Below, in pieces: positions 22,051 through 41,577 of a DNA stretch of 42,747 bases (position 1 is its first letter; each line of letters starts with the position of its first letter). The notes below the pieces were generated by a model. The model was not told where the DNA came from, searched no databases, and saw nothing but the letters and a program-made list of their open reading frames with translations. Both the position numbers and the translations under genes were made by a program. Origin of the DNA: Bolinopsis microptera (lineage: Eukaryota; Ctenophora; Tentaculata; Lobata; Bolinopsidae); assembly GCF_026151205.1 (NCBI RefSeq), contig NW_026971810.1, forward strand, positions 1-42,747. Reading direction: 5' to 3'.

Positions 22051-22236
22051 TATACAATAACCACAAGAATATACATGGATATTACATCTTTTTATTTCTT
22101 TTAAAGAATATAATAAATACAATATTACTAGGTAATAGGTATAGTAGGAATGTCAATAAGTCAATAGAATTTGTCTGAAATCTCTATGTGCCTGCTAATG
22201 AAGTGAGTATCCTAGATCATATCTTTACAGGTAGGA

Positions 22237-22261
22237 CCCCCCCCCCCCCCCCCCCCCCCCC
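22237..22261. repeat. Poly(C) tract, 25 C
   Basis: An uninterrupted run of 25 C marks the inner end of the left arm; the right arm has only a short GGGGCCCCC there. Other long C tracts are at 22731-22744, 35649-35679 and 37644-37662. Exact lengths may be affected by sequencing. Confidence 0.85.
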
Positions 22262-23396
22262 TTACCCCTCCTTAATCTGATTAAAAGCTACAAAAACTTC
22301 CAGAAATAAGATGGCTGGTTAAAACCTACCTTTGAAAAGCTCTGATGAACCTGCCCGTGGAGAAATTAACACACTTAACTTCACCTCATATCAATTGAGC
22401 AATAAATGCCTATTTATCGCTTATTACTTCATTTATTTTGGATGTACAGTGTGCTTCGTAACTAATTATAATTATTATAATATATCAGTAAATGTGTAAG
22501 ATACTATACCTGAGTGATTACTCCGAACTTTCTAAAAAGCTACAAAGTTAACTTTCTAATAAGCTACGTTGTAGCTGCTACAACGACAACTAATCTTTCG
22601 TTTTACTCCCTACTGTACTAGTTTACTCGTCAATCCAGGTATATGACTATGAGAATGGTCTTGAAACTCTGAATTTAAGAGGGAAGCAGTTTTGGGGACG
22701 GGGAGATTGAAGCGGGTGGGCGACAAATGACCCCCCCCCCCCCCTATTGTAAGCCCCCGGCTTACAATTGACCCCCCATGCAATTACACTGAGTCAATTG
22801 ATCTCAGTATAATAACATGGGGGTCAAGTGTCAGGGGGTTAATTGTCGTACTAAGCCCTAGATTGTACCTGCTAATGAGGTGAATATCCCAGATCATAGC
22901 TTTACAGGTAGGCCTGTATAATAGAACCCTGATGTTAAAGCGGACATCACCTTCCCCTCCCTAATGTCTGATTGAAAGATTCCTTTCTTAATGTACGAAT
23001 AAGAAAACAAGAATTTTTACTAGTACTATCTTTGTATCTTTAATACACTATCTACTTATTGACTAGCTAGGCTTGCTAAAATTCATCGGCAAATTACCGC
23101 TGCTCGAGTTACCTAGCCAGGCCCATTTCAGTTTTGAGTACTGGAGTCGGTTATCTACAAAGTAGAGTCAAAGCCTAGCTTTTTTGTAACTGGCAAGTGC
23201 TTTTCCGGATTCAATTTTCAAATAGTCGTGTATTTTCAGATTATTCTTCATTATGTCCTCAATCCTGAGCACTGGGACTACTTAAGTTTTTGCTACTATC
23301 TGAATTATTTGCTCAAGCTACTGCCACTGACTCGCTAGGTACAAAGGTTTATTTCCTATTTATCATGAAAAAATTTGTGTGTTGGGCTAAAGTTTA

Positions 23397-23475
23397 CTTG
23401 ACGTCCACGCAGGTTTGAACTCCCGACCTACTGCAGAGCTAGCCAATCGCCTAGCCGCTGAGCTACTCGGGTGAT
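23397..23475 (-). mobile_element. tRNA-derived SINE head
   Basis: On the minus strand TAGCTCAGCGG (complement of 23455-23465) is a perfect RNA polymerase III box A, and 33 bases downstream GAGTTCAAACC (complement of 23412-23422) fits box B (GWTCRANNC). A CGGG..CCTG T-arm stem surrounds box B. The acceptor stem and a clean anticodon stem are not present, so this is a tRNA-derived head and not a functional tRNA. The tail is not delimited. It sits in the loop of the foldback element. Confidence 0.7.
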
Positions 23476-24676
23476 GCTCTATTAAAATTTTCGATGTACA
23501 TATTTATCGCATACAATCCTCTATTTTGAGTTTGTCATAATTGTAATCGGGAAGTGGGAACATTAACAACTCTTCTGCATTTAATTGGAACTGTCTGTAC
23601 TGTGTACACGATAAAACACATAAGATAAATACAAAGATTGTGTACACTACTGTGCTTATATGGAAAACCCAACTAGACTATAATATATCTTCAGAGTTTC
23701 AGGATCATTCTCACATATACTCATAGTTAATAGTTAATAGCACTATGTTTACAGTATGCACTGAAGGGGTATCCTAGGAAGTTTCTTGAACTTTTAACAG
23801 GTACCCATCCTCATTTAACCCTCAATTAAGTTTCCTATCATTCGGCTGAGTCGACCGAGGAGATCGCATAGATCCAATGGATCCTTAGTTACTCCCTAGA
23901 CTAGGTGACACTGGGATTCAAACTCATATACCTGGATTGACGAGTAATCCAGTACAGTAGGGAGTAAAACGAGAGACTAGTTGTCGTTGTAACTTATTAG
24001 AAAGTTAACTTTGTAGCTTTTCAGAAGTGGCATAAGGAGGGAGGGGGATGATGTCCGCTATAACATCGGGGCCCCCATTATACAGTCCTACCTGTAAAGA
24101 TATGATCTAGGATACTCACTTCATTAGCAGGCACATAGAGATTTTAGACAAATTATATTGACTTATTGACATTCCTACTATACCTAGTAATATTGTATTT
24201 ATTATATTCTTTGAAAGAAATAAAAAGATGTAATATATCCATATTGTATATTCTTGTGGTTATTGTATAAATTCTATCTAAATATTTTTCGCTGTCTCAG
24301 GTTTTCTTAAATTTTGTCTCAGGATTTTTTGCTGTCTCAGGTTTTCTTAAATTTTGTCTCAGAATTTTTCGCTGTCTCGGGATTTCTTAAATTTTGTCTT
24401 AGGTTTTTTCGCGCGTCTCAGGATTTCTTAAATTTTGTCTCAGGTTTTTTCGCTGTCTCGGGATTTCTTAAATTTTGTCTCGGGATTTTTCGCTGTCTTG
24501 GGATTTCTTAAATTTTGTCTCAGGATTTTTCGCTGTCTTAGGTTATTTTGACATCTCAGGTTCGCTTAAATTTTGTCTCAGCTTTTTTTGCAGTCTTAGC
24601 TTTTCTTAAGCAGTTTGTCTTATGAATTTTTGCAAATCCAATCCTAAGATCCGAGGCTGGGGGAGGCCTGTCTAAA

Positions 24677-27329
24677 ACAAGATACAATCTTAATATTTAA
24701 ACTCCCGATAAACGAGGAGATGAGAAGTCTGTAACTCGCGATGGTTATAGTGACTGTACGAAGCACTGACAGTGAACTCCAGTGAGCTGTAATTCCCCAT
24801 GTGATGGCTCAGTCAGTTATAAACAAGAAAGGTGGAAGGCTGATGGAGTATTTAAACAAGTCTTAGACTTAGTGAATTGTACTAAATAAAACGCTCTCGT
24901 AACGATAGAAAACTAATAAATCAAGAAGAGCACCAAATCTCGACTAATCCTCGGTGACAATTTCAGAAGTGTCTTATCTCCCAAAAACCTTATCTCTTAA
25001 AAAAGGGCTCGTAAAATCTGATAAATATAAAAAAGGCCGAAAAACTTTGGTTCACATATAAAATAGATGCATGAGATAAAATTAAAATTAAGAAGTGGCA
25101 AAAAAACGGTGAATTAAAATATTAAAATGTAAAATCAAAGCCTAGCAATATTGTGGATCTACTAAACTAGTTAACTACACCAAACACGGCAGCAAACAAT
25201 CAACTTTCAAAATAAAGAGACAACAGCGGGTCGCACAACGCCTCAGGGTCTCAGAGCACTGAATACGTTGGCACACGCCGTGTATGCTTGAAGATGATTC
25301 GTTCTGGTGACTCGTATGCAGAGGTCAGCATCAGTAGGGAGACCCTTTTTTACATACTTGGACTCTACAGCATCCCAGCTCCTATTATTAACATGCCTCT
25401 TCTCTCTGATTCATCTCAGTCAAGAGTTCTATGTTAAATTGTGTATATTCTGATCAATCACGGGAGACAAAGTAAAACAAGTTGTAATTTGGGTTAGTAA
25501 TTAAATTGGTAACAATTGGTTAAATGGGTTAGTAAATGAATTGTTAACAAATTGGTAATGGGTTAGCACACTAACGCTGCACTCACTATCACTGCACGTC
25601 ACTCTACACAGACCTCAAACACAACTCTCACTCACTTAACCTCGTGAGTGGTGTGGTAATGTGATTACAAACAAATCTTCCCAAAACTGTAAATCCTTCT
25701 TAATAACAGTTCAAACTTCTTATAAACTACTTCTTCTAACTTCTTCTAACTTCTTAGAAACTAATTCTTCTATCACTTCCCCAGAAGTGATGTGAACGTG
25801 TTGTGATATTCCCTTACTCACAAACACTAGATCTTCTCTTTAGGTTCTTCTGTGTGGTCCCCGTGACACACACACACTGGAACTTGACTTGTCTGGCTTT
25901 CACTCTTACAGCAGCAGACACTCACTAGAACTAAAAACAACCCTGTAAATATACTTGAAAGTATGTTAGAAAGTAGTAACCCCAAAACTACAAACCTAGG
26001 ACTAAAGGAACTACTACAAAGAAACTGAAACTACTACATAGAAACCAAAATAAGCTAAACATTACACTACCTGCCCTTCAGGGTTAGCTCTCGTTCCGTT
26101 CACCTGAATCCTCTATATTTACATCCTTGTTGTATTTACATGCTAAGGGAATGAATGTGTGTGAAACAACAAAACATAACCACTCAGACATGTCTATGAA
26201 TATAATAACTTAAAGGTAAAATATGATATTCTAGTCCAGAATGTAGACCGCCTCCCCAACTTTTTAAAAACTAATGGGGCAAGGAATGTGCAGAAAATGT
26301 TTGCAAAATGAACACACTGAAACGATTGTCCAGATGAGATTTTGGAGACAAGGCTCACATTTGGCCACACAACAATTGTTGACAGTGATAAAATGTTGTT
26401 ACTATGGATTACACCATTTTGAAGAATGCCAAATCCCCTCTGAAAGGTCATGTTTCACAATACTGGGATTACACCAGCTGTGATTGTTCTTTAAATGTTT
26501 TGTTTTTCTGACTTAGCGGATTCCTTTGTACTATTGGATCATCAGCCAATAAGATCCAAGGCTATGCAACCCTCCCCAGGCAAAGGGCTGTCACAAGGAG
26601 CAGAAAAATATTGGTGTACTTGTGTAAGATCTATTTTTCAGGTTCCACGAGACTTCTCTCTTCAGTGTCATGGTCATTTGCAAGAAAGCTGGGTATTCAA
26701 CTTGGTAGAAGATATTAGATAGCTGCAAGGTCTGCACCAATTGAAATATCTGATAACTTAATAGATCTTAATAGATCAGGTGACCATCAGGTCAGCTGAC
26801 CATAAAGTCAATACTACTTGTAGAGACCCAGTTAGGCTTGTCATCAAATGAACACTTCGTCAGGCTGTATAACTAAATTGGGTTTTAAATGGGTAACCAG
26901 TCTTCCAAGAAGTGGTCCAGCGTTGTAGTGCCTGGTCCAGTTAGATATGGATTCTAATCAGTCATTTTTGAAGCTATAAATTTTCACTATTTCTATTCAG
27001 CATAAAAACCTTACATCAAATTGAGTTTTATCTAGTTTTATCTAGAAGTTTTATGTGATCAAATAGTTATACTGTCATTTAACTTTACATTTGTAAACTG
27101 TATACAATTCCACCAATATCACGGTAGCTCTAATTTATAGGTCGAAACTGTAAAATGTATGTAGAAAACTTTCGACGAGATTACTTCTCCCATTATTACA
27201 AAATTGTATTCAAACATACCATGTATTGTACAGATTTGTCGATTATGATTTTATTAATTGATTTTATTGATTTTTATTGATTTCCTAATGTTATCTCTTA
27301 TTTAGCCACTAGAGGTCCCAAGTGGCAAG
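24677..27329. other. Non-coding interval upstream of Rab1
   Basis: No gene seen. 24677-24800 resumes the pre-insertion sequence with CTCCCGATAAACGAGGAG. 25490-25560 has TTGGTAACAA/GGGTTAGTAA repeats, and 25710-25770 has CTTCTTCTAACTTCTTAGAA repeats. Opposed ORFs of 69-85 codons at 26194-26722 have no recognised domain. Rab1's promoter and 5' UTR should lie at its right end; no TATA box is evident, and a 5' UTR intron ending at TTATCTCTTATTTAG just before the start codon is possible. Confidence 0.45.
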
Positions 27330-35495
<8,166 letters not shown>

Positions 35496-35648
35496 GAGAC
35501 AGAAGATATTGCGGAGTTACCCTCACTGGTTGAGGAGGCAGTCACGTGTCCAACCCACGTGTCACGTGACCATAGTAACGCGACTCTTAAGATTACATTT
35601 TGTAGAGAATTGCTGTTACTCATGATGAGAGCAAATTCTCCAATACCG

Positions 35649-35679
<31 letters not shown>

Positions 35680-36840
35680 TTTAGAGTTCTTATTAACAAT
35701 ACGAGTCATGTTTAGTTGGATTATAACCAAATGTTCCCCCTTGTGAAGCACTTTGAGGGTACTGGTGGTCGTATAGGCAGCCCATTTACCCGAGTCTAAA
35801 GTTTAGTTTATTGGATAGAAGAAACCGAGATCTTACAAAATCAAATTCCTCCTGCCAGATTTTTGAGCAACCTTCGAACATCTTTGCCTGGAATCCAGTG
35901 TGAGCCCAATTCATGCCAACTGAAGCTATTCGTTCATTGCATGTTATGCGCTTAGCAAACCTGCGAGTAATCGGGCTGGGACTAATATTTCTGATATTAA
36001 CATTTGTTAAATCTCTATTACTGTTCTCTATGCGGATAATTATAAACTCTTTATAGGTATATGGGTCGCCAGGGACCCCCATGCACCCTTGATGATGATA
36101 CCCCAATTAGTTATCGTAATTATTGTAAGCTCCTTTTTTATTACCGTAAAAGTGTTGAAGTATTTTAAGCAAGTATTTCGCCTTGATACCAACAATATTA
36201 CCGAGTCATCAATTTTATTTTTGTCTTAACTTTGCCAGAAGTTGAGTGTAATATATCATACTCCTAATTTTGTGAAAAGTTGTATAGAGAGCCCCCCTAT
36301 AAAATGAATTTAAAATAAGTAATATTCAGAAACATTATACTACGCCATATATTAATGATTTGTTTTCATTCTTGACGAATATTATGTATGTTAATCATGG
36401 GTTTTTAGTAGATATAAGCTTAACTTTAACTTTGCCTCACCATATTTTCACGCCTCCTGTCAGACCTCAGGGTGGAAACTTCCAGGCGATTTTCTAATTG
36501 CCGACAATTAACCATGATAAGATGCTATGAATTACTTATTAATTGCTCGTATAGAATTGACATAAACTTGTCAGTCAGACTGAATATGTCCTGCCTGCCC
36601 TTGTTATAAGGTGGTAATTATAGGCGAACCTGGGGCTTTGTTACAAGATTGATTAATTAGTCTAATTGGATTAATTAATTACTTGGTTAGAATGTTAAAT
36701 TTGTTTGTTTTAATGTTCTGTGCGAGTGTGTTGATCAAAATTTTATAATAATACCTTGGCTCGATAATTAACTTTGTCTATCAATTCGTTATGTGAAGTT
36801 TAAAATGTGTTTCATTGTCTACACTCAATAAACTCTCCAG
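35496..36840 (+). other. Probable Rab1 3' UTR and downstream sequence
   Basis: The first canonical AATAAA after the stop codon that I noticed is at 36827-36832, which would give a 3' UTR of about 1.34 kb. A 31-base C tract (35649-35679) lies within it. CACGTG words occur at 35542-35568. The minus-strand 106-codon ORF at 35786-36106 shows no recognisable domain. Confidence 0.4.
35649..35679. repeat. Poly(C) tract, 31 C
   Basis: An uninterrupted run of 31 C, 154 bp past the Rab1 stop codon. Length is uncertain, as for any long homopolymer. Confidence 0.85.
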
Positions 36841-36971
36841 AATGAAATTATCTTTGATATTCTCGGACTATAAAGCTCTCATAGAAATCATAATTAAAGG
36901 ACTGGATAATCCACATTATGTCAACAACCTTCCCGTCTATTCAAGATCCCGAAGGATCATCCACATGATGT

Positions 36972-37056
36972 AGGGGTCGTTCACATATTAGGTTGTCAAT
37001 TTTAGGTCCTCCGTAATCAGTTTTACACATGATTACGAAATATGTGAACGACCCCT
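36972..37056. mobile_element. Harbinger-like MITE, 85 bp
   Basis: The inverted ends AGGGGTCGTTCACATATTA and ATATGTGAACGACCCCT enclose a short core with CCTCCGTAATCAG / ATGATTACG. It is the same family as 37682-37852. The flanks are GTA and TTA, close to the 3-bp TWA target of PIF/Harbinger elements. Confidence 0.75.
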
Positions 37057-37079
37057 TATCATGAATTTTCAGGAAAAAC

Positions 37080-37194
37080 TTACTGTGCTGCGCTCAGCCT
37101 GTCATTCCGCCGAATCTGATATGATCATATCAGATTCGGCGGAATGACAGGCTGCTTATGAACATAAATATAATAGCCGGAGGTCCCCAGGTAA
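37080..37194 (+). mobile_element. TTAC family, copy C, containing a perfect 60-bp palindrome
   Basis: It begins TTACTGTGCTGCGCTCAG and ends CCCCAGGTAA. 37095-37154 is a perfect 60-bp palindrome centred between 37124 and 37125: CAGCCTGTCATTCCGCCGAA, TCTGATATGA and the complement. The family core (CCTGTCATTCCGCCGAATCT) has been duplicated head-to-head inside one copy. After the palindrome the normal right half (ATGAACATAA, AATAGCC) resumes. Confidence 0.85.
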
Positions 37195-37336
37195 GGGAAA
37201 ACTCGACACTCGAGGGGAGGGCCAAGAAATGGAAAAAATATTTTCGGCTCATAATGACCAGGGTAGTAATAGAGTAATAGGTAGTGAGCACTGAGCCACG
37301 CGTGCCGACTGTTTGATTGACGATGTCAACACTTCC

Positions 37337-37382
37337 AGACTAGATCGTTGCTATGCGAATTAACGGAGCAACGATCTAGTCT
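37337..37382. repeat. 16-bp inverted repeat
   Basis: AGACTAGATCGTTGCT and AGCAACGATCTAGTCT are exact complements separated by 14 bases. It lies in otherwise unremarkable sequence. Confidence 0.85.
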
Positions 37383-37681
37383 TCGATGCGAATGGCAAAG
37401 TAAGAATGATAGTTAGCGGCGAAGTCCTCCAAGCCGACTGTAGGATGGTTTTTAGCGCTAATTTCGGCTTAACGGGTGATACTCGTAAAATATCTGTTCC
37501 ATATATTGGACCGTCGACGAGTCCAACTCGGCGCGCGTCCTGGTAGGTTATAAACCTACAAATTTCGGCCAGCACAAATTATATACATAAAATCTTTGTG
37601 CTACGATTACGAAGTTGGAACTGGAAGTATTTTAGTAATTTTACCCCCCCCCCCCCCCCCCCTCCGTAATTAACCGTAGTA

Positions 37682-37852
37682 AGGGGTCGTTCACATATTA
37701 CGTAATCAATATTTTGGCAATTTTTACCCCCACCCCCTCCGTAATGCACCGTAATCAAGACCGAACCCCCCCCCCCCCTATATTACGTAATCAAGGTTTG
37801 AAAACCCCCCCCCCCCCCCCTCGGCTGATTACGTAATATGTGAACGACCCCT
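37682..37852. mobile_element. Harbinger-like MITE, about 170 bp, TAA target duplication
   Basis: The ends GGGGTCGTTCACATATTACG-TAATCA and its complement are perfect. TAA lies directly outside both GGGG and CCCC ends. A 3-bp TAA duplication plus G-rich TIRs is the signature of PIF/Harbinger non-autonomous elements. The core is C-tract-rich (CCACCCCCTCC and 10-17-base C runs) and non-coding. Confidence 0.8.
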
Positions 37853-37900
37853 AATCAAGACCCAGCCCCCTCTCCTGACAGCAATATTACGAAATCATGT

Positions 37901-38313
37901 TGACCATTGTTAATGATCTGGCCCGGCGCGCGCTACTTCGTAGCATGACGTGCCATCGGGAAGAAAGCGGCGCGCGCTAATTCGAAGAAATTTAGACGAG
38001 TAACATCCGTCAAGAAATTATGGCCTGCAGAACCCCTTCATTTTTAACGTTTCATGGTACACTGATCATGATTGATGATGAGCCGAAATCGAAATCATTG
38101 TTATCATGTATGATACCCGGCCAAGCACTTTTCAAACTACTTACTATTATTATATACATACTATTACTACTTACTATTATTATATACATCATATTGAAGG
38201 ATGTTACTCGTCTAAATTTCTTCGAAGTAGCGCACGCCGCTTTCTTCTCGAAATGTTACGATGGCAAGTGCTACGAAGTAGCGCGCGCCGGGCCAGACCA
38301 TTAACAATGGTCA
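37901..38313. mobile_element. 413-bp palindromic element inside a MITE remnant
   Basis: TGACCATTGTTAATG...CTGGCCCGGCGCGCGCTACT and its complement form the ends; the arms (about 37901-38015 and 38198-38313) also share AAATTTAGACGAGTAACATC. The loop has a twofold ACTTACTATTATTATATACA repeat. Just beyond, 38345-38382 is a right end of the Harbinger-like MITE (GCGTAATATGTTAACGACCC C|TTA), so this element may have landed in an older MITE. ORFs of about 90 codons across it are artefacts. A fragment of the inner arm recurs at about 38480-38530. Confidence 0.75.
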
Positions 38314-38661
38314 AACTATTATATAGTCGGGTTGGAAACCCCCCTTACTCAGCTGATTGCGTAATATGTTAACGACCCCTTATGCATTATGATCACTACA
38401 AATAAGTGTTAAGTATTAAGTCTATCAATGCATAATTGATAATGACTACATAAACATCGGTTTGAGCTGGTATCTTATTGACGGATGTTACTTGTCTAAA
38501 TTAATTTTTTCAAAGTATCGCGCGCTAGTGTCAACTGTCAATGTGCGATTTATTTCACCATATTATAGCTTGCTTATTGCTAATCTATTGCTCGCTTCTC
38601 TCACGTATACAGTATACAGTATAGGAAGCTTGAATTAAAAGAGCGCCGCGCACGCTCACAG

Positions 38662-38716
38662 TTACTGGGCCGCGCTCAGCCTGTAATTCCGCCAAATCTT
38701 TATTCGTATATGTTAA
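38662..38716 (+). mobile_element. TTAC family, copy D (left half)
   Basis: TTACTGGGCCGCGCTCAGCC then TGTAATTCCGCCAAATCT. The copy stops where the 509-bp TIR element begins and does not resume after it, so it was truncated rather than simply interrupted. Confidence 0.75.
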
Positions 38717-39225
38717 TTTTACCAAAACCCATAATCATGGGTAGAGTGGACCGCTGTCAGTGTCTCTCTTTCCCAAACAAAAGGAAATGATATTACTTTG
38801 ATTGACCGTTCTCAAATGCAAAATGATACCGAGAATGAAATCGGTCGCTCGCTTTTCCCATTCATTCACGGCTTACGAATTGTAATAAGTTTCGATTGAT
38901 TACATCAATCAGATGCTGTAAAAATCTCTTTGGGTTGCGTTCGGGTCGATACCTAGTATTTCGGGTAAGGGTGGTAGTTATTAGTATTACTTATTGAATT
39001 AGCTGAAGTTTATTGAATCTTCATTGCCGAGTACAGCTGCATTTGGGTAGTTTTTCTTAATCTATTACAATTGTAAATGAATGGGAAAAGCGAGCGACCG
39101 ATTTCATTCTCGGTATCATTTTGCATTTGAGAACGGTCAATCAAAGTAATATCATTTCCTTTTGTTTGGGAAAGAGAGACACTGACAGCGGTCCACTCTA
39201 CCCATGATTATGGGTTTTGGTAAAA
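38717..39225. mobile_element. 509-bp element with 151-bp TIRs
   Basis: The arms 38717-38868 and about 39075-39225 are near-perfect complements (TTTTACCAAAACCCATAATC at the outer end; GCTTTTCCCATTCATT at the inner end). The spacer is about 205 bp with no ORF. No target duplication is convincing (flanks TGTTAA and TATCAT). Confidence 0.85.
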
Positions 39226-40675
39226 TATCATCTCTTTTTGATTATAATGTCAGGGTACTTTATAAAGTCGAAATATAAACTGATATCTTCATTAATAAGG
39301 AGGAAGTTTCAACGATTTCGAAATCTATCCTTTAAAAACATTTCCTTGTGTTTAGGGAAGCATATCGGTCGATCACTGACTGAATATGCCACTTAATACT
39401 CATTCAAGTTGGCATTAAATTCATATATAATGACACTAAACTGTCGTGGCAAAGCAGAATTTGTTGGAAATCACGAATGAGCAAAATTCTCACCTTTCGC
39501 ACGTGCAAACTTTGAGCAGACGTTGCGTGCGCATCCAATATTGAATCGCCGTAAATTTTTGCATGTAATTGTTTTATATATAGTTTGATAAGCATGCAAA
39601 GTTTCAAAGTATTTTAAGAAGAACTGTAATCACAACGGCACTCTAAAGTTGACAGAAAATGACGAAAACAGCAATTTTCAGTGATTTTAGCGATTTTCTA
39701 TCAATTTGGGCGTGTCCCAACGTGTGCAACTTTTCGATTTTCAACTTTAAAACTAGCCTATGACACAATTTATACCTATAGGAAGCAGAACTGAGCTCCA
39801 CAACCCAAGGCATGGCCCAACACCAGAGAATACTAAATCGCAAAATTGACGTTTTTATAAAATAATTCTTCAAAAAAGCACAAACTTCAATGACGAATAT
39901 CTTTATGAAGGAGCAAGCTAGAAAAACTTTCCGGTAGATTTTCAGAATGCTTGAACAATTATCTAAGGTGAAAATTTCCTCAGATTTTGAATAAAATTAC
40001 TCCTTAATGGTTTAAAATTAATTTTAAAAGTTATTACTTTGTCAAAAATCAAGTTTTAAAAACGGTTAACTTGATGACGTCATCAAGGGGTGTTTATGAC
40101 GTCATATAATTTTTGTATACAATGTAAACTAAAGTATAAACAATTATTTGCAAGACCTGTGGTCGGAAATGGCTGTATCTTTTATACTTTTAAATCTATG
40201 GACAATTAAATACAGGCTACAATTGACTGGCAAAGCGTCTATCCCTGAATATATATATATATGTATATATGTATCACGACAATCTATCGTAAAACAGGGG
40301 TTCTAGAAAACCCACTTCCCGATGCTCCTGAAACCTGAAACTTTTTTTGCAGTCGATTTGGTCAACGTCTAAACGCCCTGAAAAATTTCAGATCTCTAAC
40401 TCAATTTTAACATGGTTTTTAAGGCACCTGAATATGGCGATTTTGGGTTTTTTACCGAATTTCGTATAACAGTGCTGGCGAGTATTTTATGCAAATTTCT
40501 TAAAAATCTCAACATAACTATTTTTTATTCCTGTCATCTTTGACATCAAATTAGAATGTTTTGAACTAAAAATAAATCTGCTGAACGACTTCCGATGAGT
40601 CTTAATGCCTGAAAAACGCCTCCGGCCGGAGTGCAGTACGCTTCGCGTGCACGAAAGAGGCTTGTAACGTGTACC
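39226..40675. other. Non-coding interval
   Basis: No gene recognised. CTTGATGACGTCATCAAG (40070-40087) is an 18-bp palindrome with a CRE core, and a second TATGACGTCATA lies 8 bp further. An ATATATATATATGTATATAT microsatellite lies at about 40250. Minus-strand ORFs of 67-113 codons (39404-39873, 40487-40828) have no family I recognise. Confidence 0.45.
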
Positions 40676-40726
40676 AAAGGGGGTATAATAGTAAAGGGGG
40701 TATAATAGTAAAGGGGGTACATAGTA
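40676..40726. repeat. 18-bp tandem AAAGGGGGTATAATAGTA
   Basis: Two full units, flanked on each side by a diverged partial unit (CAAAGGGGGTATAATAGTAA onwards to GGGGGTACATAGTA). Non-coding. Confidence 0.85.
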
Positions 40727-40760
40727 TACCCACAATAAATGCACCGGTCGTGCTTGCCAG

Positions 40761-40798
40761 CACTGTGATAAACATAATAGCCTGGGGTCCTCAGGTAA
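40761..40798 (+). mobile_element. TTAC family, copy E (right half)
   Basis: ATAAACATAATAGCCTGGGG then TCCTCAGGTAA matches the right end of copies B, C and F; the CGCCGAATCT core is missing. Confidence 0.65.
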
Positions 40799-40863
40799 GC
40801 TCACAGGGACTGGCGTGCCAGGTAACAATTAATTCTGCATGCACATATTTTGTTCTTATTTGA

Positions 40864-41133
40864 TCATTGATCTCATAAACCGAGTTCTAGACCGTGGATC
40901 AGTATATTAAATTTAAAACTTATTTAACATCGGGCAATTTCAAAATTGTATCATTTATATTATCAATATTTTACCGTTATGTTTTTATTTTTACATTTTA
41001 ATTCGATTTAAAACTAATTATAAATGTTTTGTTATCAGTTGCCCATACCGTGCGGTGTTCAAATTTGTATGGTGTCTTCTATCGAAAAAAAGCTAAATAA
41101 ATTACAATACTTATTACTTACTTGCATATCAAC
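40864..41133. other. Non-coding interval
   Basis: AT-rich, with no ORF or repeat noticed. Confidence 0.3.
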
Positions 41134-41190
41134 CTGGTAGTGGTATGGCGCTGCAACAGCCAACGCATGCAACGTTTATACCACTACCAG
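41134..41190. repeat. 13-bp inverted repeat
   Basis: CTGGTAGTGGTAT and ATACCACTACCAG enclose a GC-richer loop (GGCGCTGCAACAGCCAACGC). Fifty bases downstream is the second copy of the CGCGCGCGAAAAGTGGC / TGCAACGTAT repeat also found at 16809. Confidence 0.8.
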
Positions 41191-41577
41191 TTCACAGTTA
41201 CGCCACTAGCTGATTCTTGATACACGGCGGCGCTCGCTTCGCGCGCGAAAAGTGGCCTGCAACGTATTAGATGTTGAGGACACGTGCAACTATGATGCCT
41301 CTCAGTGGGCTAATTTGTAATTGTAACCCCAGGGTCAGCTGTAACTTTAAATCAAGGTTTTCGGCCACTTTCCCAACTACTTTTTTAAAGTATTTTTAAT
41401 ACTTTCAACACTACTATATAACAAATAATTTGAGATCATGAATACGATGTAGTTACATTGAAACGTCGAGTAATCTCCTTTCCCTAATAAGAGCATTTTT
41501 ACTTGTCGCAACAACCGGGATAAAGATAATTTTACCCAGAATACATTACAACAATGCGACTCATAAATAATACTCCA

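Larger units (their letters stand above)
21615..24668. mobile_element. 3.05-kb foldback transposon with 8-bp target duplication
   Basis: The ends are GGCCTCCCCCAGCCTCG and its exact complement. TGTCTAAA is found immediately outside both (21607-21614 and 24669-24676), a perfect 8-bp duplication. The arms, 21615-22236 and 24085-24668, are inverted copies made mostly of a 40-bp subterminal repeat (GAGACAAAATTTAAGAAATC, CCGAGACAGCGAAAAAACCT). Eight-bp duplications fit hAT, Merlin or Zisupton elements; GG-type ends argue against a canonical CAGG hAT. The core has no transposase. It holds further inverted segments (22535-22650 against 23925-24022; 22860-22985 against 24029-24140) in scrambled order and a tRNA-like SINE. 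Confidence 0.9.

Noticed and set aside
23397-23475. Functional tRNA gene
   Set aside because: Box A and B are present but the acceptor stem does not pair and the anticodon stem is poor; SINE head is the better call.
23910-23990. Second tRNA-like sequence (minus-strand GAGTTTGAATCCC with a possible TGGATT..AATCCA anticodon stem)
   Set aside because: No acceptable box A upstream and box B has a mismatch; too weak to annotate.
24314-24511. 65-codon ORF with repeated FLNFVSGFFAVSG pattern
   Set aside because: Translation of the 40-bp subterminal repeat of the foldback element; not a protein.
35786-36106. 106-codon minus-strand ORF as a gene
   Set aside because: No recognised domain, no repeat or neighbour support, and it lies in the probable Rab1 3' UTR on the opposite strand. 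It could be a relic of a mobile element, but I cannot support that.
38020-38372. Two overlapping ORFs of about 90 codons
   Set aside because: They run through the 413-bp palindromic element and share its symmetry; no domain.
40487-40828. 113-codon minus-strand ORF
   Set aside because: It overlaps an 18-bp tandem repeat and a TTAC-family fragment, which explains its composition (repeated YYxP residues).
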